A DNA stretch of 64,000 bases, taken from positions 2,352,375-2,416,374 of the forward strand of contig NC_134126.1 of NCBI RefSeq assembly GCF_040939455.1, given 5' to 3'. The notes beneath the pieces are model-generated. The model was given only the letters and a program-made list of their open reading frames with translations, was not told where the DNA came from and made no database searches. The position numbers and the translations under genes are program-made. This document shows, piece by piece, positions 12,091 through 25,609 of the stretch. Source of the stretch: Microcebus murinus (Eukaryota; Chordata; Mammalia; Primates; Cheirogaleidae). Position 1 is the first letter of the stretch. Every line of letters begins with the position of its first letter.

Positions 12091-14740
12091 ATAGACTCCA
12101 CCTTTTGAGAACAGAAGCTGCAAGTACTGTGGACACTTTTGCAATCTTTCACACTGGTATTCTCTATCTCTGTAAATTATACCACAATTGACCCAGTTGA
12201 TCAAATTTGAAATTTAGGAGACATCCTTCATTCCTCTTATTCTTTCACTCCCCACTTCATTTCTTTACATTTTTGACCTAAACATAATCAATTTGTTATC
12301 TCCAACAAGATGTAACCAATGCAAGGTACTAACATCCTTCAACTGGACTGGGTCAATCCCTATAATTATTCCTCATACTTTTATTCTGCTTCCACCATCT
12401 CCTATTTACTATACAGCATCCAGATGATATTTTAGTAATATAAATAACATTACATAACTGGATGTAATTTGGGACCTGTACAAGAGGTCGCATGTAAACA
12501 TTTTTACAAATGGTGAAAAGAATAGTGGAAAACATTGGTTGAAATTAAAAAATTCTAATGGTCAGGTGGCTCTACAGACCCCAAAGGGTCTAATATTCTT
12601 ATAATTTTGTAAGTGTCTATACCGGCTGGTGCCTTTCAAAGAAAGCAGAGGGACATCTACAAAACCAGCTGTTGGGTTTTAGGGCCTTCTGTTTACATAA
12701 TTCATCTTCTTGATACTCCTCTTTTGAATGGTAATTCCTAGTTGTTTCTTGGGCCCTGGCTGAGACTGTTTAACCCCAAATTTCCTAAATAGCTCTAAGA
12801 TAAGAGATTCCAATAATATCATAGATTATAGTAGGAAAAAAATAAAAAATGTAAAGGACAGATCAATAAAGCTCATTATTAAAATAACTGGCACATTCAG
12901 AATTATGTTAAAGGGGGCAGTATGGGATTTGTATATAAATGACAAGTTCTGGTTTTGGTCTAATATTTTCATCATCAAATACTTATTATGATATTATAGG
13001 CATGTAGGGCACTCCAGTGAGTAAAACAGACAAAAATAGTCTTTATTCACATGAAGTTTATATTTTCTTGTCTAATCTCTTTTTTTGTACTGTCTATCTA
13101 TAGCAATAGGGACTTGGACTGCCTGTAAGCTTTTATTGAATTCTGAAAAGTGTGACTGAGTTTGGTCTATGGTTAACTGTGCCTAAAAAACTGAGATGGG
13201 TTATATCTAGGTTGAAATAATCTGTCTAGCTGAGAAAAGAATCTAACTGAAAATAAGAATTTTCTCTATCTAGAGCTAAGTTCTCAGCAGAGAGTATGTG
13301 ATAGAGACGGAATAATGTAGATTTTCCATTGATAGATCCATAATTTATATGTAAAATGATATTGGAACACATTTACAGAATCAAAAAATTATATTAAGTG
13401 GTATTTTTATATTCTTTATTAACATAAAAGCAGTGTACAATTAAAAATTCATATGACAAATTGAAACAAATTCTATACAAGGAAGCAAGGTTGGTGGGAA
13501 GGGCATAAATGGTTGACCTTTCATGGTAGAAAAATATATTATGAAAGGAAACCTGAAAGGCAGCAGTAGTGTCAATTATTGTACAATTTTTGTTTATGGA
13601 AGTAGTTGGCTTGGAATTATGGTGAGGATAGATAATGTACCCTTAATTATATATCCAGCTATTTTTTCAAAAACTTCAGACCCTATTTTTCCATAATAGG
13701 AATCAAAACAATATTTCAAATGCAGAAATAATAGAAACACAACTAACTCTGATGGTTACATGAGTGTGGCATTTGAACTCTGATGGCATAGCTGGGCTAG
13801 ATTTGGTCTTCATGGGAGGTTAAGGCAGGAATAGTGTTCATAAAATGTGCTGTATTTACTAGAAAAGACCTTAGAGTAACAATACATCTCTCTCTTTTTT
13901 TTTTTTTTTACAATACATCTCTTAAGTTGTTTAAAGTGTCTTGGGAGTGATGAAAAGGTGGTTTGTGGTATATAAAATTGCTGTCAGTTATTTAGAGTGT
14001 GAAGGCAGAGTAAAGCTCAAGATCTCCTCCAATAGAAGCAAGAGTATAGATGAAGACGTTTTCTTTGCAAAGAAAAGGACAATGGAGGAAGAAGGAACTG
14101 GAGCCATCAGATTGATTGCAACTCTGCTTTGACACTTTTTCTTAAAGAATGATTAATAGTAAAAGAATGAACACTTAGTATATTTTTCCAGATATATCTG
14201 TAGCCAGTGATAGAAGATGCTAGGAGACAGCTCTGGCAATTTTTCAAATGTTATGATGTCTAACACTTCAGACTTCAAAAAATTGAACTCTACATATATT
14301 TTACTATTTGGAATGACCCAAGTGATAAGAAACAAGGGAAACAAAAGAAAATAACAATGATAGCAAGTGGAAATGTTGATATAGCTTATCACTTTTACCC
14401 CATAGGAACCTAAGGATTATTTTATTTTAGTAGAATTACAAATGACTGAATTGTATGTAGCAACAAAAAACTGGTATTATGTGCAGTAATAAGACAAAAT
14501 GTTTTCATTTTAATAAATCTAATGACTCTTTGATATCTATGAACAACTATTGAATATAAACCAGGACATTACATTAGTGTATATTCCTTAACTATCTAAA
14601 AAAATAGGGATTTTAGTGGTCATTAGAAAAATTTGAAGTGCTAGGTTGGATTCACTTAGGATGCTAGTGAGTAGTGCTACAACATCCAGAAACCACTTGT
14701 TTTTTACATAGGGTCTAAACTCAATTGACTATATTTCAAA
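12091..14740. other. Intergenic DNA, nothing recognised
   Basis: AT-rich, no supported genes. A T-run at about 13894-13910 is flanked by the repeated words ACAATACATCTCT (13880 and 13910), a small local duplication. Confidence 0.55.
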
Positions 14741-15066
14741 CAGGGGTCAAACTACTTACTGCATGCAGACCAAATCTGGACCCCTGCCTTATTTTGTAAG
14801 ACCAGGAGCTAAGAACATTTTTTTACATTTTTAAATGGTGAAAGAAGAAGACTATTTCATGATACATGAAAACTATATAAAATTTAAATTTCAGTGTACA
14901 TAAGTCAAGTTTAATTGGAACACAGTCATGATTATTTGTTTAAGTATTGGCTACAGTTGCATTCAAATGCAGAGTTAAATAGTTGCAACAGAGACTGTTT
15001 GGCTGATGAAGCAGAAAATATTTACTATCTATCTTTTTAAGAAAAAATTTACCAAACCTTGTCCTA
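14741..15066 (+). mobile_element. Old hAT-like DNA transposon remnant
   Basis: The segment opens with CAGGGGTCAAACTACTTACT and closes with AAATTTACCAAACCTTGTCC, roughly inverted ends of the CAGGGGTCNNCAAAC type. The middle has TTAATTGGAACACAGTCATG and CAGAGTTAAATAGTTGCAAC, which I recognise as a common mammalian hAT-type repeat. It is diverged and non-coding. The short ORF overlapping its right end is incidental. Confidence 0.55.
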
Positions 15067-15763
15067 GAATATTCAGTATTCCTGGATTGGTAACTTATAC
15101 ACCAAATATAACTCTTTCAATGGCTCACATCAGTAGTGAGTGTGGTGACATGACCAGTGTTAGTCCAGGAGATACAGAAGAGGCCTACATACAATGGCAA
15201 TGCTTAGGGTTCCTGAGCGGAACCGGATTTTATAAATTAGATAAAGATGATAAAGAAGAAAAAAGAAAAGAAAATGAATATGATCAGGCAACATGTAGTC
15301 TTGTTTTACTTTCTATGCGGTTGACTATGTCTATTTTTCCATCATTCTAAACTACCTTTATTGATATTTTTGACACAGGGACTGAACAAATAAATCTTAC
15401 TGGCTTTCAGAAAGTTTTTACCATTTTACAGTTCCATGAATGTTAGTGCATCCATTTCTCTGCACTTTCCCCAACATCTAAACATATAGGTAATTAAAAA
15501 AATTTAAAAAATATTATTTACTATTCAATTGAAAAAAATTACATAATATTTTCTTCACATTTTCCTTATGACAGATTTATATCTTTTAAACATGTTTATT
15601 AAATATTTGTATTTCCCCTATGACGTTAAATATTTATGTCATATGTTGATTGTTCAGTGGTTGTTTGCTTTTACTGATTCATTATTATGGATTTTCGTTA
15701 TTCACTTTGAAAGTTTTTTTGTCAGATATGCTACGCATTTCTTATTCATGTTTCAATTTTGTT
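15067..15763. other. Intergenic DNA, nothing recognised
   Basis: AT-rich. Its short ORFs are low-complexity and have no recognisable domain. Confidence 0.5.
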
Positions 15764-16120
<357 letters not shown>

Positions 16121-16130
<10 letters not shown>

Positions 16131-16312
16131 TTTTTTTATTTCATCATATTATGGGGGTACAAATATTGTTAAGGTTACATATATTGCCCTTACCCACGCC
16201 CCCCACCCCCTATCAGAGCTTCTAGCATATCCATCCTCCAGGTAGTACATATCGCACTCATTACGTTAAGTATACACCCATCCCCTCTTCCCCCTCCCAC
16301 CCAAGAACTTCT
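16121..16312 (-). mobile_element. Short 5'-truncated L1 3' end
   Basis: About 170 bp of L1 3'UTR (TATTATGGGGGTACAAAT) follows a T-rich tail. It is bounded by AAGAAATTCT (16121-16130) and a one-mismatch copy AAGAACTTCT (16303-16312). The adjacent Alu uses the same word as its TSD, so the Alu inserted later at the L1 tail. Confidence 0.8.
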
Positions 16313-16321
16313 CTTTATATA

Positions 16322-18434
16322 AAGAGAATTTTTTACATTTCAGCATATTACGGGGGTACAAATGTTTGGGTTACATATATTGTCTTTGCCCCACCTCCAT
16401 CCCCTAGATGGTGCTCACTGCACCCATTAGGTGTGAATATATCCATCCCTTCCTCCCCCTCCTACCTGCCTAACACCCAATGAATGTTACTACTGTATGT
16501 GGACATAAGTGTTGATCAATTTATACCAATTTGATGGGGAATACATGTGGTGCTTGTTTTTCCACTCTTGTGATACTTCACTTAGAAGAATGGGCTCCAG
16601 TTCTATCCAGGATAATACAAGAGGTGGTATATCACCATTATTTTTTGTGGTTGAGTAGTACTCCATGGTATACATATACCACATTTTATTAATCCACTCA
16701 TGTATTGATGGGCACTTGGGTTGTTTCCACATCTTTGCAATTGTGAATTGTGCTGCTATAAACATTCTAGTGCAGATGTCATTTTTATAGACATAGATGC
16801 CTTTTTTATAGAGTGTCTTTTTTCCCTTTGGGTAGATGCCCAGTAGTGGAATTGCTGGATCAAATGGTAGATCTACTCGTATCGCTTTGAGGTATCTCCA
16901 TATTGCTTTCCACAGAGGTTGTACTGGTTTATAGCCCCATCAGCAGTGTAGAAGTGTTCCTATCTCTTTGCATCCAAGCCGACATTTGTTGTTTTGGGAC
17001 TTTTTGATAAAGGCCATTCTCACTGGAGTTAAGTGACATCTCATTATGATTTTGATTTGCATTTCCCTGATAATGAGAGATGTTGAGCATTTTTTCATAT
17101 GTTTGTTGGCCAAATATTCTGTCTTCTTTTGAAAAGTTTCTGTTCATGTCCTTTGCCCACCTTTTGATAGGGTTGTTTGATTTTTTCTTTGATTTTCCTG
17201 AGTTCTATATAGATTCTAGGTATCAGCCCTTTATTGGATGTGTAGCATGTGGATATTTTCTCCTATCCTGTAAGTTGTCTCTTTGCTCTCCTGATAGTTT
17301 CCTCAGCTGTGCAGAAACTCTTTAATTTGATCAGGTTCCATATATTTTTTTTTGTTGTTGCTGTGATTGCCTTTGTTGAGGTCTTCTTCACAAATTCTTT
17401 TCCTAGGCTGGTGACTATAACAGTTTTTCCAACATTTTCTTCTAGAATTCTTATGGTTTCATGCCTTAGGTTTAAGTCTATTATCCGTTGTGAGTTGATT
17501 TTTGTGAGAGGTGAGAGGTACGGATCCTGTTTTAGTCTTCTACATGTGGCTGTCCAATTTTCTGAGCACTGTTTATTGAATTAGAATTCTTTTCCCCAGT
17601 GTATGTTTTTGTCTGCTTTGTCAATGATTAGATGGTTATATGAGGATGGTTTTATATCTGCATTCTCAGTTCTGTTCCATTGGTCTATGTCTCTGTTCTT
17701 GTGCCAGGACCATGGTCTTTTAGTTAGTATAGCATTGTAGTATCACTTGAAGTCTGATAAATTGATGCCTTCCAATTTGTTCTTTTTACTTAAGATTGCT
17801 TTTGATATGCAGGGTCTTCTCTGGTTCTATACAAAACATAGAATTAGTTTTTCTAGACCTGTGAAAAATGATGTTGGCATTTTAATAGGGTTAGTGTTGA
17901 ACCTGTAGATCACTTTATATAGACATTTTAACAATGTTGATTCTGCTGATACATGAGCATGGTTTGGTTTTTCATGTTTTCATCCTTTGCTATTTCCTTC
18001 CTCAGTGTTTTGTAATTCTCCCTGTGGAGGTCTTTCACCTTCTTAGTTAACTAAATTCCTAGGTATTTTATTTTGTTTGTTGCTATTGTGAAGGGTATTG
18101 AGTCTTTGATTTGGTTCTCAGTTTGACTATTGTTGGCATATAGGAATGCTAGTGATTTGCATACATTGATTTTGTAACCTGAGACTTTGCTGAGTTTGTT
18201 TATCAATTCCAGTAGTCTCATGGCAGGATATTTGGGCTTTTCTATATACAAAGTCATATCGTCAGCAAAGAGTGATAGTTTGAGCTCTTCTGCCCCCATT
18301 CAGATGCCCTCAATTTCTTTCTCTTGTCTGATTGCTCAGACTAGGACTTCCGGAACTTTATTGAATAGAAGCAGTGACACAGGGCAACCTTGTCTGGTTC
18401 TAGTTTTAAGTGGGAATGCATAAGAGAATTTTTT
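16322..18434 (-). mobile_element. 5'-truncated L1 with 13-bp TSD
   Basis: A ~2.09 kb minus-strand L1 spans from 3'UTR (16335) up to the ORF2 reverse transcriptase domain (18421). A perfect 13-bp repeat AAGAGAATTTTTT flanks it at 16322-16334 and 18422-18434. The RT catalytic block [12 protein letters not shown] is readable in the frame at 18299-18051. Downstream the reading frame is broken into pieces, including the Cys-region and the [12 protein letters not shown] block. It is non-functional. Confidence 0.93.
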
Positions 18435-19930
18435 AAGATGTAAAATTATTTTCTCTTTTTTTGATATTTTCTAAATTAATTTTCTTTTCTTAAATAGACT
18501 TTCCCATAATAATATTTTAAAAATATTTTTCTACTTCTGGAATTATTAAAATTTTAAATATTTAGTGCTTTATCTACCCAGGATTTTCTGTGTGAATATA
18601 GAGCAAGATAAAATTATTTTCGAAAATGTTAGCCACTAGTCCTAAAATATATTAGAAATGTTATCTTATCTTATCTTTTTTTTTTTTTTAATATATGTCA
18701 AAGTTGGTTTCTGGACTCCATATTCTTCCTGCTTTAATTATTAATCTTTATGCTATATCTTGATACCTAGTTAAAAAATTATCTTCATTATATTTCTTTT
18801 TCATAATTTTTAAGAGATGTTGTAATTCAGAACTTGCCCTTTGGGAACATGGACTTCTTCTCCTGTTAATCAGGTCTTCCATGTCTGGTATATAAGATTT
18901 ACATATGCATTAGTTTTTTTCCACAGATCTATTATTAATACTTTTAATTTAGTGTTATTAATTTCAACATCATCTTTATTTAATTATATGTTCTAATTGA
19001 TATCGTTGGTCCTTGAAATAGATATTCATATATCAGTTATGTATCTGGCTAACTTACTGATATTTTGTATTCTAATAATAATCCACTTGAGCTTTTGGAC
19101 TTTTATACTATCATGTATAAAGTTGATGCTTTTGCTCTTCCTGGCTCCATTATTTATTCTTATTCATTTTATTTAGTATTATTGTATTAATTAATATTTC
19201 CAGTATAATTTTAATAAAATAAATTTTTGTCATGTTTTATATTTAATAAATTTTTTTAATGCTTCACCTCAAGGAGATCCTTTTATTTCTGTTCAGTTTT
19301 GGACATGTACTTTATCAGTTGGATAATGCTTCCTTATATTCTTGACTGAGTGTTTTGTGTTTGACCAGAAACAGATATTGAGAATTGTCAAAGGATTTTC
19401 ATAGTAAACACACATTATCACACTTTTTGTATTCATTAATGTACATTATTTTAATATATTTCTTATTACCTTTCTGAAAAAAGTATACATTTGATAATGA
19501 TATATTATTTTGTAATTCAATAAAATCATTTGATAGATTTACTATAAACATATTTATGATTTTTAATCTAAACCATAAATTCAGCATTTCTTATGTTATC
19601 CTTTTCTGTTTTCTGGTATAAAATATCACTTTGGAATTGCATCACTGTGATATTGTTACATTTTGTATTATTTGCTGAAATAGTTTATGTATCTTTGGAA
19701 TTATATGTTTCTTGAAAATTTGGAGAAGTCACTCATAATGCTCTATGATACTGAACTCCTTTAGGAGTTGAGATTTTAACTTCACGTTCAATGTCTTTAA
19801 TAATTCTCTGTCAACCATAGCTGATAAGTTGATCATTTATATTATTTTCTTTACTGTTTACTATAGTCTAATTCAAATGGTATAAAATTGAATATTTTAT
19901 TTTCTTGAATTTTATTCATTTATTTACTTA
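18435..19930. other. Intergenic DNA, nothing recognised
   Basis: Strongly AT-rich sequence. I see no supported genes or young repeats. Confidence 0.55.
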
Positions 19931-19939
19931 TTTTTTTAA

Positions 19940-20208
19940 AATAGGGTCTCATTCTGTTGCCTGGGCTAGAATACAGTGATGTCATCATAACTCACTGCAA
20001 TCTCAAACTCCTAGGGTCAATCAATCCTCCTGAGTAGCTGGGACTACAGGTACATTCCACCGTGCCCAGATAATTTTTTTATGTTTTGTAGAGATAGGGA
20101 CTTGCTATGTTGTTCAGGCTGGTCTCCAACTCCTGGCCTCAAGTGAACATTCCACCTCAGCCTCCTAAAGAGCTGGCGATTACAGGCATGAGCTACTGCA
20201 CCTGGCCT
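19940..20208 (-). mobile_element. Old Alu (AluJ-like)
   Basis: A minus-strand Alu-like sequence (GTAGCTGGGACTACAGG, CAGGCTGGTCTCCAACTCC) ends in GCACCTGGCC. It lacks the strepsirrhine linker insert and is much more diverged than the other Alus, so it probably predates the lemur-specific expansion. Confidence 0.8.
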
Positions 20209-22000
20209 ATGGTCTTGTATTATAAATAACTATTAGTAGTTCCATTAACTTTCTTACTTATAATACTCTTTAATTTTGTTTATATTCTTGTCTTTTTAAA
20301 ATTAAAATTACTATATTATTTTCCATGTTACATTCCCAAAGAATAAGTTTTTATTTATTTTATCTGTTTTGATATCTTCACCTAAACCTATATATTTTTA
20401 TTCCATGTACTTTTCAATCTGGATTCCACAAATTTTAAAATATATTCATTTTGTTTTTATCATGTCTAAAATATGTATAATTCCATTTTAATTTCTTTTT
20501 AAACAACAGAATATCTAACATTGAGATTTTTAAATATCCACATGAATGGATGAGCTGATAGGAAAGTTCTTGGTGGTGTATATCTTTTTCATTGACATGA
20601 AAGAGTTTTCTTTGGTTAATTTTTATGCACTTATACATACATCTACAATAATTTTGCAACATTTTCTTGGTAGATCCTTTCCAACCCCTGATTATATTGT
20701 ATCTCTTACAGTAAACATATATGCATTCATTCAATGATAGGTCATGCCTACAATACACCTGACATGGTTTTAGATGCTGAAGTACAGCAGTGTACAAAGA
20801 AAACAAAATCTGCTCTTGGAGCTTGTCTCACAGAGAGATAATATTAAAGCATATAAATTAAACATATCATGTTATAACAAGTGATATGTAGAAAATTAAA
20901 GTAAAAAGTCTCTGGATAAGAGTTAAAATGTCAAGGGAAACTCTTCTAAGGCAGTGTCACTCAATGGCAAACTGAAATCTAGTGACAAGATAGATTCAGC
21001 TTTGTAAAGATTAGGTTAATCATCGTTTTAGGTCGAGGGAAAAGCCAGTACCAATTTCTAAAGAGGAAATGTTACAGGTACAGAAAGAAGGATGTTGTGG
21101 CTAGAACATAGAACACAGTAGATGACTATGAGAACCATATGTGATGAGGTAAAACAGGTTGTCACGACAAGATGTTTTAGGATTTACACATTTAGATATG
21201 AAGTTTAAGAATTTATTCTGATGTGCTTGTAAGGCTCTGGAGGATTTTTGTATTAAAATATTAAAAGAGGTTACCTAGGGCATTAACTATCATTTCTAAA
21301 GCAAAAGAAGAAACAGAAATATTGAAATACTTATCTCTGTAAACTGTTTTTTCTCTGAAACATTTATTTGGCATCAGAAGCTGATACAAAAGTACTATAT
21401 CGCATGTACTTAATTTTCCCTAAATTAGTGACTTTTTTGTGTCCTAAATGAATGCAGAGAATATCAAATCATTTGTCTTAGAAATTCAACATTTCTCCTT
21501 TTTCGAAATATGCCTTTTTGGAAATAGTTTTATATTCTTGGACATCTACCACTACACTTCCATTCAATAATTAGTATGGTTGTTTAATTTAACTACAATT
21601 GTGCATGGAAATGAACTATGCAATTTCAATTTGACATTTGGAAATGAGAAAATATATGTTTTTTTCTACTAAACTTTGATTCATTTCTGCCTTATACTTT
21701 TTACATGCATAAAGCCAGAAAAACTTTAGTGCTTTTCTAAAGCTTTAATCTACTTCTTTATATACAAAATTTATTTTGTTAGATGGTAAAATTGATACAT
21801 TATAATACAAAAGTTATAATTCATATTGGGTTTTTATAAGGCATATAACACTTTTCAATACATTTTCATTACCAAGAAGAAGATACAATTGTTGATTTCC
21901 ATTTAATTAACATAATTATAACATTTTTATTTTGTTATATGTATTTGCTAGTTAATGCTAAAGACTATAATAAATATACACTCAATTTGAATAGTTTAAC
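20209..22000. other. Intergenic DNA, nothing recognised
   Basis: AT-rich, no supported genes. The ORF at 20435-20806 on the minus strand has no recognisable domain. Confidence 0.5.
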
Positions 22001-22006
22001 ACAATA

Positions 22007-22128
22007 ACTGGGGGATAGATATGCTTGAAGCTCTGACTGGGGGGCAGAGAGGGAAAGGGCAACATATGTAACCTAAACATTTGTACCCCCATAATATGAA
22101 GAAATTTAAAAAAAGCAAAAAATAAAAA
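22007..22128 (+). mobile_element. L1 3'-end fragment
   Basis: A plus-strand scrap of L1 3'UTR (GCAACATATGTAACCTAAAC, TTTGTACCCCCATAATATG) ends in an A-rich tail. Heavily 5' truncated. Confidence 0.75.
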
Positions 22129-22299
22129 AGCACAAATAAGAGACACTGAAATAAAAAGTCAGCTTCTTTGTCCTTCCCCATGCCTCTCAAGATTATTTTT
22201 TAATTATTAAAGTATTTTTTAATTTAATAATATAGACAAAAATTTTAAAGACTATCTGTATTATAAAACAAAACAAATTATTTAATATTGTGTTCTGCT

Positions 22300-23145
22300 T
22301 TAAAAAACTGCCCTAAAACTCTGTGGCATAAAGCAACAAACATTTTATCACATCTCATAATTTTATGGGTCAGAAATTCAGGCAAGGATCATGGACCATT
22401 CTTCTGTTTTACCCAATATCAACATGGACCACTCAGTATTATTTGGCAGGCAGCTTGCTGGTCTGGAGTTTTCAAGATATTCATTCCTAGCATATTGAGA
22501 GGATGGTTGGAAGGCTGGTCTCATCTTCTCCATGCAGTCTATTGAGCATGGTAACCAAACTTTTACAGGGTAGTTCAGGGCTCCAAGAATGAATGTTTTA
22601 AGGGTTCCTGGTGAAAATCTATCAGGTGACACATAACCTAGCCTTGCAAGCCCCAGAACATCACTTCCACAACATTTAACTGGTCAGGCAAGTCTTTAAC
22701 CACTTCGGGACCAGCCTCCACTATAGTCGACAGCCACAGATGAACACGCACAGAGACTTTAGCCGACAGCCGTGATATGACTTTCTTAACTTTTCATTTA
22801 TCAAAATAAAATTGTGAACATTTAAAAATAACGTAATGAAAACATATATGTATATGTTACCTATTCTGGTTTACATTACAAGTAAAGCTGCCTGTAAAGT
22901 AAAACAAGCTTTCAGTGCTTTCAAGCTTCCCTCACCACACACAAGCAAAGCGGACGCGTGGTCAGTGCATAGCACAGACCACCGTGCGGACCGTGAGTGC
23001 CGGCTGCAGGCGAGGTTTCCCGGCTGGTGAGTGCAGTACCAAAGTGGTTAAAACCAATTCATAATCAGTGATGGTGAGGGCGTGGAATTAGAATCTACCT
23101 CTCAATGAGATGAGTAGTAAATACTTCGTGGCCATCTTTTCTACC
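22300..23145 (+). mobile_element. Ancient LTR-like repeat split by piggyBac
   Basis: The left arm (22300-22695: GGCATAAAGCAACAAACATT, TATGGGTCAGAAATTCAGGC) and right arm (23052-23145) look like one diverged MaLR/MLT-type repeat interrupted by the piggyBac MITE. An L1 then inserted at its right edge. The family name is uncertain. Confidence 0.45.
22696..23051 (+). mobile_element. Non-autonomous piggyBac-like element
   Basis: A 348-bp element (22700-23047) is flanked on both sides by the tetranucleotide TTAA (22696-22699 and 23048-23051), the signature piggyBac target duplication. Its ends are inverted: left CCACTTCGGGACC, right (reverse complement) CCACTTTGGTACT, agreeing at 10 of 13 positions. 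The interior is CpG-richer than the surroundings (CGGACGCGTGGTC, CGTGCGGACCGTGAG) and encodes no transposase, so it must have been mobilised in trans. piggyBac families active in mouse lemur are known. I assign this by structure, not by a consensus match. CpG retention suggests a young age. Confidence 0.8.
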
Positions 23146-23662
23146 ACAGCAGTTTTTTTTTTTTTTTTTAAGTTTTAATTATTTTTTTATTTTGGCATAT
23201 TATGGGGGTACAGATTTTAAGGTTTCAATAAATGCCCATTTCCTCCCCTCCCCCCAAAAGTCTGAGTCTCCATCATGACCATCCCCCAGATGGTGCACAT
23301 CTCACTCATTATGTATGTATATACCCGCCCCCCTCCCCCCTCCCACCTCCCCAATACCCTATTACTGTAGTACCTATGTGTCCACTTAGGTGCTACTCAG
23401 TTAATACCAGTTTGCTGGAGAATATATCTGGTGCTTGTTTTTCCATTCTTGGGATACTTCACTTAGTAGCACTCGAATGTTTATAGCAGCACAATTCATA
23501 ATCGCAAGGCTGTGGAAACAGCCCAAGTGCCCATCAATCCAAGAATGGATTAATAAAATGTGGTATATGTATACCATGGAGTACTATTCAGCTCTAAGAA
23601 ACAATGGTGATATAGCACATCTTATATTTTCCTGGTTAGAGCTGGAACCCACAGCAGTTTTT
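23144..23662 (-). mobile_element. Twin-primed (5'-inverted) L1
   Basis: From a poly(T) at about 23158, L1 3'UTR and the extreme 3' end of ORF2 run on the minus strand to 23468. The orientation then flips: 23470-23648 is plus-strand ORF2 coding for the block just upstream ([20 protein letters not shown]). The two pieces abut in L1 coordinates. The repeat CCACAGCAGTTTTT flanks the whole at 23144-23157 and 23649-23662. This is the structure produced by twin priming. Confidence 0.9.
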
Positions 23663-25583
23663 GCTGGATATAATTTAATTGATTCATAGAAAAATAAGAA
23701 GTTGTGCAACATTTACCTGGGAAGTTTGAATTTGGGCAGTGAAGCAGTCTGTGAAAATCCCAGCTCCCCCATTTCTAGCTCTGTGACTTTAGGGTACATC
23801 TCTGTTCAGCTTTCTCATCATGGGACCCAGATGCCCACCTCAGACATTGGGTTGTTGTATCAAAAGTAATAATGCTTATTCTTATCCTAATTCTTTGCCA
23901 AGTGGAAGGAGGAGAGAGAAGACTTCTACATTTAATCAGATTTTTCTGCTCTTTGATAACCTTTTGATTTAGCAGATTTTGGACATATTCAGACAAATTA
24001 AAAAACAATTAGATGTCAATATATGGAGTTTTCAAATGATGGAGTATATATTTTCTCTCAGCATTGGTTTACTTAATTTAGTGGAGTTTAATTTTTCTTA
24101 TGCAATTTTAAGTAATAATTGTATTTTAGTAACATGTTATGCTTTAAAATTCACTAAGTAACTTTACAAATATAATATCATCAACACTTGCAATAAAAAT
24201 TTAAAACAGAATGGTTACTATTTCCTTTTTTACCAGATATAGAAATTGAAAGTCAAGAGAGATTAATTTACTTTTTGAATTTCATATTGAGAAGGTACAT
24301 TGAGGTCTCAAACTCAAGTTGAAAGTCACTAGGAAGAACAGAGTCACTATGAAGAACAGAATAGTTTTGACATGTCATTTACCAAGAAACTTAAATGTGT
24401 GTGAAGGAAAGAAGGGATCCTAATGTGTTATGAAACATCCCAGTAACATAAACACTGAAAACTGTTAGGTTTATAAAAAAATTAATAAGTTAATCATATG
24501 AAAGAATGTAATATTAGCTAATTATGACTAATCCTTAGATTATATTCAACTCATTTACAATTAAATGCCTTCTATATGTCTAATTCTACATTTACAGCAT
24601 CTAAAAGGAATCTAAAGACACTTTACCATAAGGAAAAAAAAATCATATAGAAGTTCAGAAGTGATTTAGTTCTCGTTATCATTCTGGTGGTGCAGAGTAG
24701 TAATAGTAGCACTGAGAAGCATTGCTTTTGCATGAGCACAATTTTCTTCTTGATGCCACCATTATGGTCTTCTTAGGTTGACAAAGAAACCCACTGTGTG
24801 CCCACTGCCACACCTGCTACCTTTTCCATGAGAGCAGACAATATTATGCTATTGAGTTCCTAGAGAGGTTAATTTCTATTTTCTGCAATCGCAAATTACA
24901 TGTTAGAGGAGCTTATAGATGGCTGACTTATTGTGATTACTGTTTGCTAGAAATTATGCAAATATATATAAAAGCAAAGTGTGTGAAAAATGAAATTAAG
25001 CTAAACTTGATTTAGCCTAGTATTATTAATGCTATAACTCAAAGTGCAAATAAAACACCAACATAATAAAATACAAATCTCAATGTAAACATTATTTCAC
25101 AGCACAAATAGAATATTTGTTAGTATTTGGTATTATTGTTGAGGTGTTCTGAAACACATTAAAATCCAATCTTGGATGTTGTATAATTTGAAAATGATGC
25201 TGTTTTACTATTTTTTTTCTAAGATCACTGCATACAAATATGTTAGAGGCCAAATATTTTATTTGCCATTATCATTTTCAAAAGAATCTTTTGTTTCCAC
25301 TGTATAGCATATACACTGTATATGCTATATATGCTATATACTTGGTTCCACTGTATAGAAATGTATAGTATACATTTCTATAATTTAATTTATATTCTAG
25401 TAATAACAATATTTCAATTATTCAAATTATTTTAATATTTCAATCTTTGTTTTGAGAGAAGTTTTTCTAAAGCCGAATTTTCTGAATAGTGTCATCACTA
25501 AGCCATATTTCTATTCATTCTTCCCTTTCATACTTTCTCTACTTCTTTCTTGGTATGATGATAGGGATGAGGTACCCAAGGTA
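23663..25583. other. Intergenic DNA, nothing recognised
   Basis: AT-rich, no supported genes. At 25305-25380 there is a small array of imperfect copies of CTGTATAGCATATACACTGT/TATATGCTATATA, a local palindromic repeat. Confidence 0.5.
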
Positions 25584-25609
25584 CTTTTTTTTTTTTTTTT
25601 TTTTTTTTT

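Noticed and set aside
14741..15066. The same hAT family as at 46797
   Set aside because: The interior sequences differ and this copy is far more diverged. Only the general CAGGGGTC-type end is shared.
15006..15350. A possible small gene of 114 codons
   Set aside because: Its start overlaps a hAT-like remnant, it has no domain, and there are no exon or promoter signals I can support.
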